From JBBRCE01 sp038205115 (GTDB lineage: Bacteria; Planctomycetota; Planctomycetia; Pirellulales; JBBRCE01), in the NCBI GenBank assembly GCA_038205115.1, contig JBBRCE010000016.1, positions 1 to 64,000 on the forward strand: DNA of 64,000 nucleotides, read 5' to 3'. A program made the translations under genes and the position numbers. Below, piece by piece: positions 33,931-43,132 of the stretch (the stretch's first letter is position 1; every line of letters begins with the position of its first letter). The notes beneath the pieces are model-generated. The model saw nothing but the letters and a program-made list of their open reading frames with translations. It had not been told where the DNA came from and ran no database searches.

Positions 33931-36009
33931 TTAAAAGAACAGGCCGGGACGTGGTGGCGGGCGAAGACGGTTATTGTCTGTGTCTTGCCCCAGCATGGCG
34001 TAAAGTTGCTCCAGGTTGATAGGCGTTGGCGCACCAACCACGCCGCCCGCCACGGGCGGAACGTTGCGTTTGACCGCCTCGCCAAAATTCTGGTTGTTGA
34101 TCAACTGCCCGCGCGTGACGGCGACGGTCAGATCGTTTTTGGTGCCTAGCGCGGCGCCGGTCGGCAGAACTTCATGCACTTTGTAAGTGCCCAGCGCCAC
34201 CTGGTCGAAGTAATAACGGCCTTCGCGATCGGTTTGCGTGGTGGCCACCACCGCGCCGGCCGTATCCAGCAATTGGATGGTGCGGCCAGCGATGCCGCGC
34301 TCGCCCAAATCGGTCCGACCATTGGCGTTGACGTCGGCGAAGACCTGGCCGCTGACGCCCGTGCGATAGAAGAACACATCGCTTTGCAGGTTGGTCAGAC
34401 CTGTGTTGCGCTGGATGATATCGGCCAGCGTGGTGTGCTGGATTTGATCCAACTGCGGGCCGGAGAGCGAGTTTTGATACCATAGCCGATCGCCATCGCG
34501 GAGGCGTTGGAATTGATCGGCGATGATCCGCGTAAACGTCGGTCCTAGGCTGCCGCCGGCCGTGTGATTTTCGGCCAGTCCGCCCACCCACAAATCGATG
34601 TTGTTGACGTTGCCGTACAGCGATTGCAATTTCTGCTGCAAGCTCACGTCCGACGTGATCTGAGCAAAGCTGGTCACCTTGGGCAAACCGTAGGCCGCGC
34701 GAACCGAGTTGTAGTCGGCCAGGCCATGATCGCGGCCGCGCTGAATGTTGAGCGACGCCAAATCCAAACCGCCTTGGCCGGGCTCGCCAAACAAGAAATT
34801 CCGCAAACTATCGACCACATGAATGTCGACCTCTTGCGCGTTATCGCTGGCCAGATACTTCAGTAGCGGATCGATGCCGGTCTGCTTGACGACGTTGGGA
34901 TTGAAGAACGCATCCTTAAGTTCGACCGAGTCGGCCACTTCGGCGCCGGTGTTGGAAAGAAATTCCACATCGTCGCCGAGCATCGAATGCCCAAACCGGA
35001 ACGCGGCCGTCGAAAATTCGTTGGCAATGCCGGCATTTACGTTGGGGTTGTAGCCACGATACGGCGTAATGGCGTTCGGACCGAGCAGCGCCGGCAAAAA
35101 CTCGTTGAAGGTCACGGCCTGCACTTCGGCAATCACCAACTTGCGGGCTTGCTGGTAGATCTGCTCATCGGTCAGCCGGGGATTGCTCTTGGCGAGTTGA
35201 TCGGCCAGCCGATTGTGCTCGCGCACGAACAGCGTTTGCAGCGACGTAAGCTCGATGTTCTCGTTCGCTCGCACGTCGCCGGCCAAAAACAATTGGTTGT
35301 CGGCCGTTTGGTGCGTGTCGTTGGCGTTGGCCAAGCCGGCCGTGTTGAGTCCCAGCAAGTTGCCGTCGCTGGTTTTCAATTTACCGCCGACCATGGTCCG
35401 CAGCGCCGCGGCGCGTGTGGCGTCCGAGCCGTAAATCATCGAGCCATCCAGGTACGACGTAATGTCGTTGATCTGCTGCCGCGGATTCGCAGTGCTCGTG
35501 CCGGTGGCCGGATCGTATTCCGATCGGCTGAGCGGAATCACCTGCGTGCCGGTGCCGTTCGGATCGAAGCTGGCGTCGCCGGTGGGCACCGCCACATTGA
35601 ACGACTGCGTAGGCGTGCCGCCGGACGTCAGATCGATATCGTGATCGATGAACTGTCCCCAGGCGTAAACCATGTTGGACATGTAACGGTTGTTGAGAAT
35701 GCTGTCCGACTGCGAGACCAGCGTGTTGCTGATCAGGCGGGCGCTGGGCCGCGCGGCGCCGGCGGGCGTCGAGATGCCATCGGTATATTGCGCGGCCACG
35801 GTGCGAATCAGATCGGTTCCGGTGCTACCCCAACTGGCGTGGAGCAAGTTATTGCCGGCGCCATCCACTGAGTAGAACGGTGTGGGCGCTAGCACGGCCA
35901 TCAGTTGCCGCGATTCCAGCGATTCCAGTTTTGGCCGCCGTGTGCGACCGGTGCGAGTTGTCTTGTTCCGAAGGTTAAGATGTTGCTGCAGCCACGATGT
36001 AATAGACAT
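33931..36009 (-). CDS. Secreted animal-type heme peroxidase with SdrD B-like domain
   Basis: A 692-aa protein. The N-terminus carries the motif PKLESLESRQLMA, common at the start of planctomycete surface proteins. Residues about 45-555 form an animal heme peroxidase (peroxinectin/myeloperoxidase type): distal-His motif WGQFIDHDIDLT, DGSMIYGSD, LFVREHNRLA and the proximal-His region AAFRFGHSMLGD. A B-type Ig-like (SdrD) domain follows (VSGQVFADVNANGRTD ... GRYYFDQVALGTYKVHE) and a Pro-rich tail. The ATG at 36009 has a strong AGGAG SD. It probably acts outside the cell, oxidising halides or phenolic substrates. Confidence 0.9.
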   Translation of the reverse strand: MSITSWLQQHLNLRNKTTRTGRTRRPKLESLESRQLMAVLAPTPFYSVDGAGNNLLHASWGSTGTDLIRTVAAQYTDGISTPAGAARPSARLISNTLVSQSDSILNNRYMSNMVYAWGQFIDHDIDLTSGGTPTQSFNVAVPTGDASFDPNGTGTQVIPLSRSEYDPATGTSTANPRQQINDITSYLDGSMIYGSDATRAAALRTMVGGKLKTSDGNLLGLNTAGLANANDTHQTADNQLFLAGDVRANENIELTSLQTLFVREHNRLADQLAKSNPRLTDEQIYQQARKLVIAEVQAVTFNEFLPALLGPNAITPYRGYNPNVNAGIANEFSTAAFRFGHSMLGDDVEFLSNTGAEVADSVELKDAFFNPNVVKQTGIDPLLKYLASDNAQEVDIHVVDSLRNFLFGEPGQGGLDLASLNIQRGRDHGLADYNSVRAAYGLPKVTSFAQITSDVSLQQKLQSLYGNVNNIDLWVGGLAENHTAGGSLGPTFTRIIADQFQRLRDGDRLWYQNSLSGPQLDQIQHTTLADIIQRNTGLTNLQSDVFFYRTGVSGQVFADVNANGRTDLGERGIAGRTIQLLDTAGAVVATTQTDREGRYYFDQVALGTYKVHEVLPTGAALGTKNDLTVAVTRGQLINNQNFGEAVKRNVPPVAGGVVGAPTPINLEQLYAMLGQDTDNNRLRPPPRPGLFF

Positions 36010-36529
36010 GCCTGTTCTCCTGCGCGAAGCGCGATTGTGCGCCGGTTCTCGTCCGCGATATGAACTGAGTATTGACCGCCAGCAGCAGCGATCGACCGTG
36101 CGAAACCTCGGCGGAACGAGGATCAGCGCGCAGAGCGAAACGCCATGGCTGTTGGCCAAAAAATGTTGGGCTGAACCGGCCTCGAAAAAGATGTGATTAC
36201 CCCGGCCGAACAGTCACTCTCCGGACCGACGCGACATCGAGTGATGGCGTCGGCCGATGGTCCCGTGTGCCCTGTCCGGCTGCTTCGACTCAGTAATCTT
36301 ATTGCAGCCTATCTGAATAACGGATTAAGACCAACGATTTTTTCGGAGATTCCTAAAAACGGCTAAAACGTGCAAGAGCGATTCGTCGTTTTCGACGAGA
36401 ACTCTCGAGTGAAGATCACGGGAGATAGCATCACGCCAATCGATGGACGGCGCAATTGCGAATTAGAACCGAGCATGTTCCGCGTCCGACGTTGCGTCAT
36501 AAGCAGTGGCAATCGCAGGCCAGAAACGC
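36010..36529. other. Intergenic stretch without a detected gene
   Basis: 520 bp between two minus-strand genes. It contains a short hairpin (TCGTCG/CGACGA around 36384-36399) near the phosphoglucomutase stop codon, and presumably the peroxidase promoter. No coding pattern was found. Confidence 0.45.
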
Positions 36530-38344
36530 TCAGATGCCCGCGAATTTGGCCAACTCTTGATGCATTTGCGTCAGCCGCTGGCCCATGTCGCGTTTGGCGT
36601 CGTCCAGGCTGTGCAGTTGCTCGGCGGGCTCGAAGGTGAACATGTAAAACTTGATCTTGGGCTCGGTGCCGGACGGGCGCACGGCTACGTAATTTCCGTC
36701 GGCGGCCAGATCGAGAATCACCATATCGCCGCGCGAACCGCCCATCGGTTGCGGCAACTGTCCGGGGTGAGTGCTGGTGCCGGAGGCGTAGTCGCGAATT
36801 GCCGCCACGGCGATGCCGGCCAACGTTTCCGGCGGAGTGGCGCGGAACCGGGCCATCACGGTGAGCATGTCTTTCATGCCCTGCGAGCCCGGCATCGTCA
36901 CCGAAACCGTTCGCTCGCAGTGATACCCGTACTGCCAATACAGAGCATCGAGTTTTTCGTGCAGACTCTGATTATTCTGTTTGCAGACCGCGGCCAGTTC
37001 GCTGAGCAACATGGCGGCCACGGCGGCATCTTTATCGCGCGCGTAACTGCCCACCAGATATCCGTGCGATTCTTCCGCACCGAAGACGAATTTCTCCGGC
37101 CCCGCCTGATCCATCATCTGGCCAATGTACTTGAAACCGACTTGCAAATCGCCTTCGGTCCGCACGCCGTACGCGTCGGCAATGCGACGAATCATTTCGG
37201 TGGTGACCAGCGTTTTGACCACGTAATGCTGCGGAGTCAGCGAGCCCGTTTTGCGGCGCGCGGCCAGCACGTATTCGGTCAGCAGCGCGCCAATCTGATT
37301 GCCGGTAAATGTGCCCCAGTCAGTCGATTTAAGTGTCAGCGGCGCGGCGCAGCCGAGGCGGTCGCAATCCGGGTCGCTGGCCAGAATCAGTTCGACGCCG
37401 GTAGTTTTGCCTTGGGCGATGATCGAATCGAACACGGCCGGATTTTCCGGATTGGAAACATGCCCCGGAACGTTGGGAAAATCGCCGTCGGGATTGGCCT
37501 GCGGTCCGAACAGTTCCACGTCGTTAAAGCCATCGGCCGCCAGCGCCGGTGATACGGCCGAAGCGCCCACGCCATGCAGGGGCGAATATAAGATTTTCAC
37601 GTTGCGTGCGCCGGGCAGCGCTTGTCCGGCCACGGCGGCAATGTATGCGGTATCAGTTTCTTTTTCGCACATCACCACTTTGCCGGCGGCGACGGCGTCG
37701 GCAAACGGCATCACGCGAATTTCGCCGCAGCCCATCACGCCTTCGATAATGCCTTTGTCGTGTGGCGGCAGCACTTGCCCACCGGTGCTCCAGTAAACTT
37801 TGACGGCGTTATCGCTGGGCGGGTTGTGGCTGGCGGTGACCATGATGCCGCAGGCACAGCGATGGAATCTCACTGCAAACGAAAGTTCCGGCGTGCTGCG
37901 ATAGCCGTCCAAGAAGCAGATTTTGAAACCGGCCGCAGCCATGATGCCGGCGCACAGTTCGGCAAACTGCCGCGAGCGATGCCGCGTGTCGTAAGCGATG
38001 GCGCACGACAATTCCGCGCCGGCTGGCGGGTTGGCGAGCACGTAATCGGCCAGCCCCTGCGCGCTTTCGCCAATCGTGCGATCGTTGATGGTGTTCGAGC
38101 CAAACGGATACATTTTGCCGCGACGACCGCCGGTGCCAAACGGAATCACCGTCCAAAACGCGTCGTCCAGCGCCAGCCACTTGGCTTGCTCGATATGTTG
38201 GCTGATGGCCGGCACATAGGCCGAGTAACGGGCTTCGGTCAGCCAGATTTTCAGATTCTTGGCCGCCTCGGCCGTGAGCTGGCCGTCGATCACCGCGGCA
38301 TCCACGTGTGCCAAAAGTGCGGGCGTAGATTCAAAACCAGTCAT
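36530..38344 (-). CDS. Phosphoglucomutase/phosphomannomutase
   Basis: A 604-aa alpha-D-phosphohexomutase interconverting hexose-1- and hexose-6-phosphates in the cytoplasm. All four domain signatures are visible: the phosphorylated Ser in TASHNPPSDNAVKV, the Mg-binding loop DPDCDRLG, the sugar-specificity motif FGAEESHGY and the phosphate-binding RPSGTEPKIKFY. The ATG at 38344 (MTGFESTP) starts the conserved protein; the long upstream frame extension is non-coding. With glgP upstream it would feed glycogen-derived glucose-1-phosphate into central metabolism. Confidence 0.92.
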   Translation of the reverse strand: MTGFESTPALLAHVDAAVIDGQLTAEAAKNLKIWLTEARYSAYVPAISQHIEQAKWLALDDAFWTVIPFGTGGRRGKMYPFGSNTINDRTIGESAQGLADYVLANPPAGAELSCAIAYDTRHRSRQFAELCAGIMAAAGFKICFLDGYRSTPELSFAVRFHRCACGIMVTASHNPPSDNAVKVYWSTGGQVLPPHDKGIIEGVMGCGEIRVMPFADAVAAGKVVMCEKETDTAYIAAVAGQALPGARNVKILYSPLHGVGASAVSPALAADGFNDVELFGPQANPDGDFPNVPGHVSNPENPAVFDSIIAQGKTTGVELILASDPDCDRLGCAAPLTLKSTDWGTFTGNQIGALLTEYVLAARRKTGSLTPQHYVVKTLVTTEMIRRIADAYGVRTEGDLQVGFKYIGQMMDQAGPEKFVFGAEESHGYLVGSYARDKDAAVAAMLLSELAAVCKQNNQSLHEKLDALYWQYGYHCERTVSVTMPGSQGMKDMLTVMARFRATPPETLAGIAVAAIRDYASGTSTHPGQLPQPMGGSRGDMVILDLAADGNYVAVRPSGTEPKIKFYMFTFEPAEQLHSLDDAKRDMGQRLTQMHQELAKFAGI

Positions 38345-38567
38345 CGAAATTCTCGACAGAGGACCACTTGGCGACGTTTTGCACGCTGGCAACATGCTAG
38401 CTGCTCGGCGATTGCCATTGTCGAAAAATCCCGCCGGGCAGCAAGTAGCAGGCAGAAAAGCAGGGCAAAATTCGCTTTTTCCGGCAGCCGGCGAGCGGCC
38501 TGCCAAGCGGCGTCCGAGATTGGCTGGGCGGCGCTGCTGGCCACGGCACGTGATGCGCTCAGCGCAT

Positions 38568-38612
38568 AAAAAAGGCCCGGTTGGCTGTGCGGGAACAGCA
38601 GCCAACCGGGCC
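38568..38612 (-). terminator. Strong orphan Rho-independent terminator
   Basis: GGCCCGGTTGGCTG (38574-38587) and CAGCCAACCGGGCC (38599-38612) form a perfect 14-bp stem with an 11-nt loop. On the minus strand it is followed by TTTTTT (38573-38568). It lies about 225 bp upstream of the phosphoglucomutase start, with no protein gene upstream on that strand. It therefore implies a non-coding transcript or a conditional leader. Confidence 0.8.
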
Positions 38613-39046
38613 CATCGACCGTGAAAAACCGTTGCGCCCGTGGTGGGCCTGATGGTCGCCGTGGGCGACATTGTGAGCTTAGATTCACGGTGCAGTATGA
38701 TCGGCAGGTCACCGGCCCGACTCGATTGCGTCCAAAGCTTCGAGCCGAGCCGACTGGGTCAATCGTTTCTGCGACTGTCCTAAAAGCACTCGTCGTGCCA
38801 ACTCGTCAGCACCGCGTCCAAACTTGAGCCGCGTTACACAAGATTGCTGGTTTCTTCGGCGAATTACGGCAAAGTTTTTTGCCCACGACGCCTAAATCTT
38901 AGGCTTCTGGAACCGTCGCGGATTGTAACTTTTACACGTTCAATGCTAGCACGTTCAAAGTTTGAAAAATCAGCGGCATTCAAACAACGTCGCCGGCAGC
39001 CAATCTGATCGTCGATCCGAATTCCCAGCCCGGCCGACGCTGTCGA
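38613..39046. other. Gene-free region upstream of an orphan terminator
   Basis: About 430 bp with no plausible protein. Transcription on the minus strand through this stretch would end at 38568-38612. I could not define its promoter. Confidence 0.5.
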
Positions 39047-39076
39047 TTGTTGGAGCCTTGATTCTGGCGGTATAAT
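39047..39076 (+). promoter_or_regulatory. Predicted promoter of the hypothetical-hicBA group
   Basis: TTGTTG (39047-39052) and TATAAT (39071-39076) are spaced 18 bp, with a consensus -10 box. Transcription would begin near 39083, 130 nt before the GTG start at 39213. Confidence 0.55.
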
Positions 39077-39212
39077 CTAGCTCGGGACGAAGTTGATCGT
39101 GTTCACGGAATCGGTCGTCGCAGTTGTGGTATGTAAAATATGAGATTGGGCACGATGGATTGCGACCACGCCGCGGCGCGACTTCCGTTTTTGCGGCGTT
39201 GGAGTTGATTGC

Positions 39213-39653
39213 GTGAAGCCCCATTTGCAAGCCTTGGTGCTGGCCGAGCATGTCTATGAACTCATGGGCGGCGGAAAAGTTATCGCCAACACGGTCAATC
39301 ATGTTACGATCAGGCCGAATTCCAATTTCTCCCAAGAAATCGAGCATCCAGACGGAACCAGGAATAGGTTCGTTTCTGGCGGGATGTCGGAAACTTCTTA
39401 CGCTTACATCAGCTTGACGGACGTTGTCGATTACACTGAATTGTTGATGCAATTCGTCAATTTGCAATTGAACGCCGTGTTGTTCGAAAGTTCGGTGGCC
39501 ATTCGGTGCAGAGATCGATTGGCGACGGTTGAGATCGTCGCCGCGCTGCCGCGGTTGCCTGTCGCAAGCCCAGGAGCTTATGCATTCGAAATTGTTTGGA
39601 ACGGAGAGATTTTAGGCTCGCATCGAATTGTCGCAAAACACATGGATGCCTAA
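39213..39653 (+). CDS. Hypothetical protein
   Basis: A 146-aa protein starting at GTG 39213 (MKPHLQALVLAEHVYEL), preceded by GGAG at a suitable distance. It reads as a mixed alpha/beta domain with IHP-type strands (NHVTIRPNSNF, TSYAYISLTDVVDY, LATVEIVAALPRLP). It resembles DUF6941-type small proteins of unknown function, but that is a weak call. It lies 17 bp upstream of hicB and is probably co-transcribed with the toxin-antitoxin pair. Confidence 0.7.
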   Translation: MKPHLQALVLAEHVYELMGGGKVIANTVNHVTIRPNSNFSQEIEHPDGTRNRFVSGGMSETSYAYISLTDVVDYTELLMQFVNLQLNAVLFESSVAIRCRDRLATVEIVAALPRLPVASPGAYAFEIVWNGEILGSHRIVAKHMDA

Positions 39654-39670
39654 AGGAGATTGAGAATTAC

Positions 39671-39973
39671 ATGTCGACTGCATTTGACTCGGATCGAGAT
39701 CTTAAATTTGGTGAAGTCCGTAACAACCCCAAGTCGTACCGCGCTCATGTGGCCGTGATACCCGATGCGGATGGCGGGTTTTCGGTCATCGTTTTGAATC
39801 TGCCGGGAACTGGCAGTTGCGGGGATTCGTTCGACGAGGCCATTGCCAACGTCCGAGATGCCATACTTGGTGTCGTGGAGTCTTACGAAGAAGATGGCTT
39901 GCCCATTCCCTGGATTACGGAATATGCCGTTCCCCAGAACGCGACGTGCAAATGGATTTTGGTGAATGGCTAA
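39671..39973 (+). CDS. hicB: HicB-family antitoxin
   Basis: A 100-aa protein with a HicB/RNase-H-like partial domain: YRAHVAVIPDADGGFSV then LPGTGSCGDSFDEAIANVRDAI and a C-terminal EEDGLPIPW, which are HicB signatures. It neutralises the HicA mRNA interferase. No C-terminal HTH or RHH DNA-binding domain is present in this short version. An AGGAG SD precedes the ATG. It overlaps hicA by 8 nt, so the two are translationally coupled. Confidence 0.85.
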   Translation: MSTAFDSDRDLKFGEVRNNPKSYRAHVAVIPDADGGFSVIVLNLPGTGSCGDSFDEAIANVRDAILGVVESYEEDGLPIPWITEYAVPQNATCKWILVNG

Positions 39974-40193
39974 GCTGCCGCAAGTTTCAGGGAGGCAAGC
40001 CGTGGCTGCGTTCGAGAAAGCAGGTTTCATCGTCGCGCGGATCAAAGGAAGTCATCACATCTTGAAAAAAGCGGGATGGCCGAACCGGCTTTCCATTCCG
40101 GTCCACAGTGGCAAATCGGTCGGCAAGGGACTGCTACTTATCCAAATCGAGCAGGCGGGACTGACCGTCGGTCAGTTTTTGAGCCTACTGTAA
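39966..40193 (+). CDS. hicA: HicA-family mRNA interferase toxin
   Basis: A 75-aa HicA toxin with a double-stranded-RNA-binding-like fold. The conserved region IKGSHHILKKAGWPNRLSIP contains the catalytic His in GSHH, and LSIPVHSGKSVGKGLL follows. It cleaves mRNA to arrest growth when unbalanced by HicB. The antitoxin gene precedes the toxin here, the reverse of the more common hicAB order. Confidence 0.88.
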   Translation: MAKLPQVSGRQAVAAFEKAGFIVARIKGSHHILKKAGWPNRLSIPVHSGKSVGKGLLLIQIEQAGLTVGQFLSLL

Positions 40194-40246
40194 TCGTGGT
40201 CTCACGGCGATTCGTGTTCAGTGCGACCTGCTCGGAGGGCGCGACC

Positions 40247-40684
40247 TCAGTAGGTCACCGTCGACTCGCGCAATAGACTGATTGTGATGGCTTGGAATAC
40301 CTTGCCGATTGCGTCGAATTCGCGGTCTTCGGCCTGATACATGATCAGCAGCGTGGCATCTGACGATTGGGCCACGCGGAGCAGCGCGGAATTGGTCAAA
40401 TCCAGGCAGTAGAAGTTCAAGTCGTAGCCTTCAAGTTGGACATCGCCCAGATTTTCAATGACCGGCTCGACGTCCAACTCCTTGTATTCTTTGCGCATGG
40501 CTTTGACGGCAGTATCGAGCAGACGCTCGATGTGTTCGCCCGGCGGATGAATGATCACCGACCAAAAGCCGCCGCCCGGGGTGTAGAGCGCCACGGACCG
40601 CTGCCCACCGAGCGCGTCGGATTCGTCGAGCGTCCAATTCTCGGGATATTGAAAGCGGATGCCAGCTTTATCGAACAACGCCAT
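40247..40684 (-). CDS. Hypothetical protein
   Basis: A 145-aa soluble protein without signal peptide or membrane helix. Its start IRFQYPENWTLDESDA, with alternating strands (SVALYTPGGGFWSVIIH) followed by a helix (HIERLLDTAVKAMRKEY), resembles the PsbP/Mog1-like beta-sandwich fold (DUF1795-type) in pattern only. No functional residues can be named. It is divergent from the TPR lipoprotein gene and convergent with hicA. Confidence 0.7.
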   Translation of the reverse strand: MALFDKAGIRFQYPENWTLDESDALGGQRSVALYTPGGGFWSVIIHPPGEHIERLLDTAVKAMRKEYKELDVEPVIENLGDVQLEGYDLNFYCLDLTNSALLRVAQSSDATLLIMYQAEDREFDAIGKVFQAITISLLRESTVTY

Positions 40685-40825
40685 CAGGCCATAACTCCGG
40701 AAAAAAGAACTGCCAATCGCTTGCTAGCAAGCGGCACAAATTGCCAGCACCTATTATTCGGCCTTGCCGGCCAATCGCCAAGGCGCCGACCGATAAGAAA
40801 ATGGGCGGGCTCATACTGGCCGACA

Positions 40826-40854
40826 TTGCCGGTTGTTGCCCGTTCTGGTACTGT
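40826..40854 (+). promoter_or_regulatory. Predicted promoter of the TPR lipoprotein gene
   Basis: TTGCCG (40826-40831) and TACTGT (40849-40854) are spaced 17 bp, 39 bp upstream of the ATG at 40894. Confidence 0.4.
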
Positions 40855-40893
40855 CTGCCCACTCAACTGTCCGGTAAGACCGTTTGGCGTGCC

Positions 40894-41823
40894 ATGTCGC
40901 GATGCCCTGAGAAACGTTGCCCAGCCGCGTGGCGCTGGCGCCTGCTGGCGCTGGTTTGTCTGCTGTCCGCGCCGGGCTGCGCGATGTTCACGCATCAGGG
41001 GCCGGTTTCCAAGCAAGTGGCCAACTCGCGGCAGCTTTCGCAACGCGGGGCCGGCGCCATCGATCGCAACGACTGGTCGGCGGCCGAAGGGCTGTATGCC
41101 GACGCCGTGAAGGCCTGCCCTGTCGATATCGATGCGCGGCGCCAATATGCGGAAACGCTGTGGCACCGTGGCGACACGCTCAACGCCATCGCGCAGCTCG
41201 ACGAAGTCAATCGAATTTCGCCCGATGATGCCAACCTCTGCACTCGCGTAGGCGAAATGCATCTAGCGGCCGGACACCTCGAAGAAGCTCGGCATCGGGC
41301 CGATCAGGCGCTGGATCTTTCGCCACAATCGGCCGCGGCTTGGACGCTGCGCGCCCGCGTGAACTTTGCCGCCGGCCTCAACGAAGCTTCGCTGGCCGAC
41401 GCGCAGCGCGCACTCAGTTACCAAAAAGCCGATGCCAAACTGCTGCTGCTCACGGCGGAAATCTATCGTCGACTCGACCGCCCGCAACGGGCGCTCTCCA
41501 CGCTCGAAAGCCTGGTCGATACCTATCCGCCCGGCGAAGAGCCCAAGCAAGTCTTGTTTTTACAAGGCTTGGCGTTGGTGGCGCTGGGTCGCAATTTGGA
41601 CGCGGTCGAAAGCTACCAGGCCGCGGCGCAAAAGGGCGATCCAGACCCCGACCTGCTCTATCGGCTAGCCGAGGCGCAATCGCTGGCTGGCCTCAAAGAC
41701 GACGCCACGCAAAGCGTCCGCCAGGCATTGGCCCGTGATCCGAGTCATGCCGGCAGTTTGGCGTTGCTGCAAGAGCTCGGCCGCCCGGCATTAGCGCAAT
41801 CGACGTTACCGGCCTTGCGTTAG
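40894..41823 (+). CDS. TPR-repeat lipoprotein
   Basis: A 309-aa protein. A signal segment at residues 11-27 ends in LLSAPGC, so it is a probable lipoprotein (lipobox weak at -3). Six to seven TPR units follow (DWSAAEGLYADAV, ANLCTRVGEMHLAAG, PQRALSTLESLVD, DAVESYQAAAQKG). ATG 40894 was chosen because the signal sequence begins there; the frame runs 51 codons further upstream. Likely an envelope scaffold or assembly factor; no partner is evident. Confidence 0.8.
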   Translation: MSRCPEKRCPAAWRWRLLALVCLLSAPGCAMFTHQGPVSKQVANSRQLSQRGAGAIDRNDWSAAEGLYADAVKACPVDIDARRQYAETLWHRGDTLNAIAQLDEVNRISPDDANLCTRVGEMHLAAGHLEEARHRADQALDLSPQSAAAWTLRARVNFAAGLNEASLADAQRALSYQKADAKLLLLTAEIYRRLDRPQRALSTLESLVDTYPPGEEPKQVLFLQGLALVALGRNLDAVESYQAAAQKGDPDPDLLYRLAEAQSLAGLKDDATQSVRQALARDPSHAGSLALLQELGRPALAQSTLPALR

Positions 41824-41849
41824 TCGCTGCTTATCTCCGCAGGCGACGA

Positions 41850-42938
41850 TTATTTCAAACCTTGCATGTAGCGCAGCCAACGTGCTTCGAGCATTTTCAG
41901 TTCGCCAAAGCTGGCCGTAAAGTCGGACATCCGCCGCGCGGACGAATAGATTTCGAACTGCGGCAGCGCGGCCGTTTTCGCCAGATACTTGGCGTATTCC
42001 GCCTGCTGCGTCTCCACCAGGTAAAAGGTCAACGCCCACGACATCGCATACGCGGCGTTGGCATCTTGGGCAAATAAGCGATCGGACGAAACCAACTCCG
42101 CCAGCGTGCCGGCGGGCAAGCCTTTGGCCGCCAGTTGCTGAAAGTCACTCATGCGGCCCGCATTGATGCGATCCGACTGTTTTGTGTACAGGGAGGAATT
42201 CCAAACACCCGGCGCTTCGAACAGCGTGCCAAGACCTTCGGCCACCCACTTGGGCGGAGGCGCAAAGCGGTTGTGAATGCCAGTGTTGTACGCCGTCTGA
42301 TGGCAGGCTTCGTGGACGACGGTGGCAAAATTACGTTGCCATTCCGCGCCATCGGCATGACCGCCGCCTTGATCGAACAAGGTTACGCGATTGCTGCCCA
42401 GCGAATAATATCCGAGCACGCCTTGGCCAATGTTCACGCCTTCTCGCGAGGCATATTGCAACATCTCAGGCTGCGTCCGCCAGACAATGGCCACCAGCGG
42501 AAATTGCGGCGTACGCATCGCAAAACCGCGGACCGTCATGTACTGCGACATCGAGCGATACAACTCCTCGAACCGCTCCGTCCAACGATCTTTTTGTCCC
42601 AGGGGGCAAGCAATTAGGTAATGTCCGGTGCCGCTAACTTCGAATCGCGATCCAAGTTCGCGCTGCAGCAGATCGCGCATCTCGGCCGCCGTCAGCGGAC
42701 TGAAGGTATTGGCGGTCTTGCGAAAATTCTTGACGTCGCCCGGTTTGACTTGCAGCAACCGCCCATCGCGTGCGAGCAGCGCGAGCATGCTCTCCGACCA
42801 GACTAGCGGCGTGGCTTCAACCGCCTGCCCTTTGATCTCGGCGGACATCGTCCAAGCCTCGGCCGCATGGAGAGAGTGTGACGCAGCGCAGGCTGCGGCC
42901 AGCGTGGCCACCAGCAGTTGAAATCGAAGGGATCGCAC
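41850..42938 (-). CDS. DUF1570 peptidase-like protein, exported
   Basis: A 362-aa secreted protein (GTG start; signal peptide RSLRFQLLVATLAAACAASHSLHA). The core shows an HExxH-like zinc motif in FATVVHEACHQTAYN and a downstream PPPKWVAEGLGTLFEA, as in the DUF1570 gluzincin-like group common in planctomycetes. Catalytic activity is plausible but not established for the family. An alternative ATG at 42989 would add 17 residues; I favour the GTG because the signal peptide is then ideal. It is convergent with the TPR lipoprotein gene and lies downstream of a cyclophilin. Confidence 0.8.
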   Translation of the reverse strand: MRSLRFQLLVATLAAACAASHSLHAAEAWTMSAEIKGQAVEATPLVWSESMLALLARDGRLLQVKPGDVKNFRKTANTFSPLTAAEMRDLLQRELGSRFEVSGTGHYLIACPLGQKDRWTERFEELYRSMSQYMTVRGFAMRTPQFPLVAIVWRTQPEMLQYASREGVNIGQGVLGYYSLGSNRVTLFDQGGGHADGAEWQRNFATVVHEACHQTAYNTGIHNRFAPPPKWVAEGLGTLFEAPGVWNSSLYTKQSDRINAGRMSDFQQLAAKGLPAGTLAELVSSDRLFAQDANAAYAMSWALTFYLVETQQAEYAKYLAKTAALPQFEIYSSARRMSDFTASFGELKMLEARWLRYMQGLK

Positions 42939-43132
42939 GAGTTCGGTTCCGAATGGTCGCCGTGGTTTGCACAAAACAGCCCGCGGCATGGCGCGTGCCG
43001 TATTGCACAAGCATAGGTTATTGCCGGTTTCGCGAACGCCACTCGTGACGCCAACCCTGCCGGCCGCGGCGACGATGGTAACGAAGATGACGATTACGCC
43101 ATCACGGCACAGACGTCAAACGGGTCGATCCG

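Noticed and set aside
38345..38671. 109-codon N-terminal extension of the phosphoglucomutase frame
   Set aside because: It runs through the terminator hairpin and lacks coding character; the conserved protein starts at 38344.
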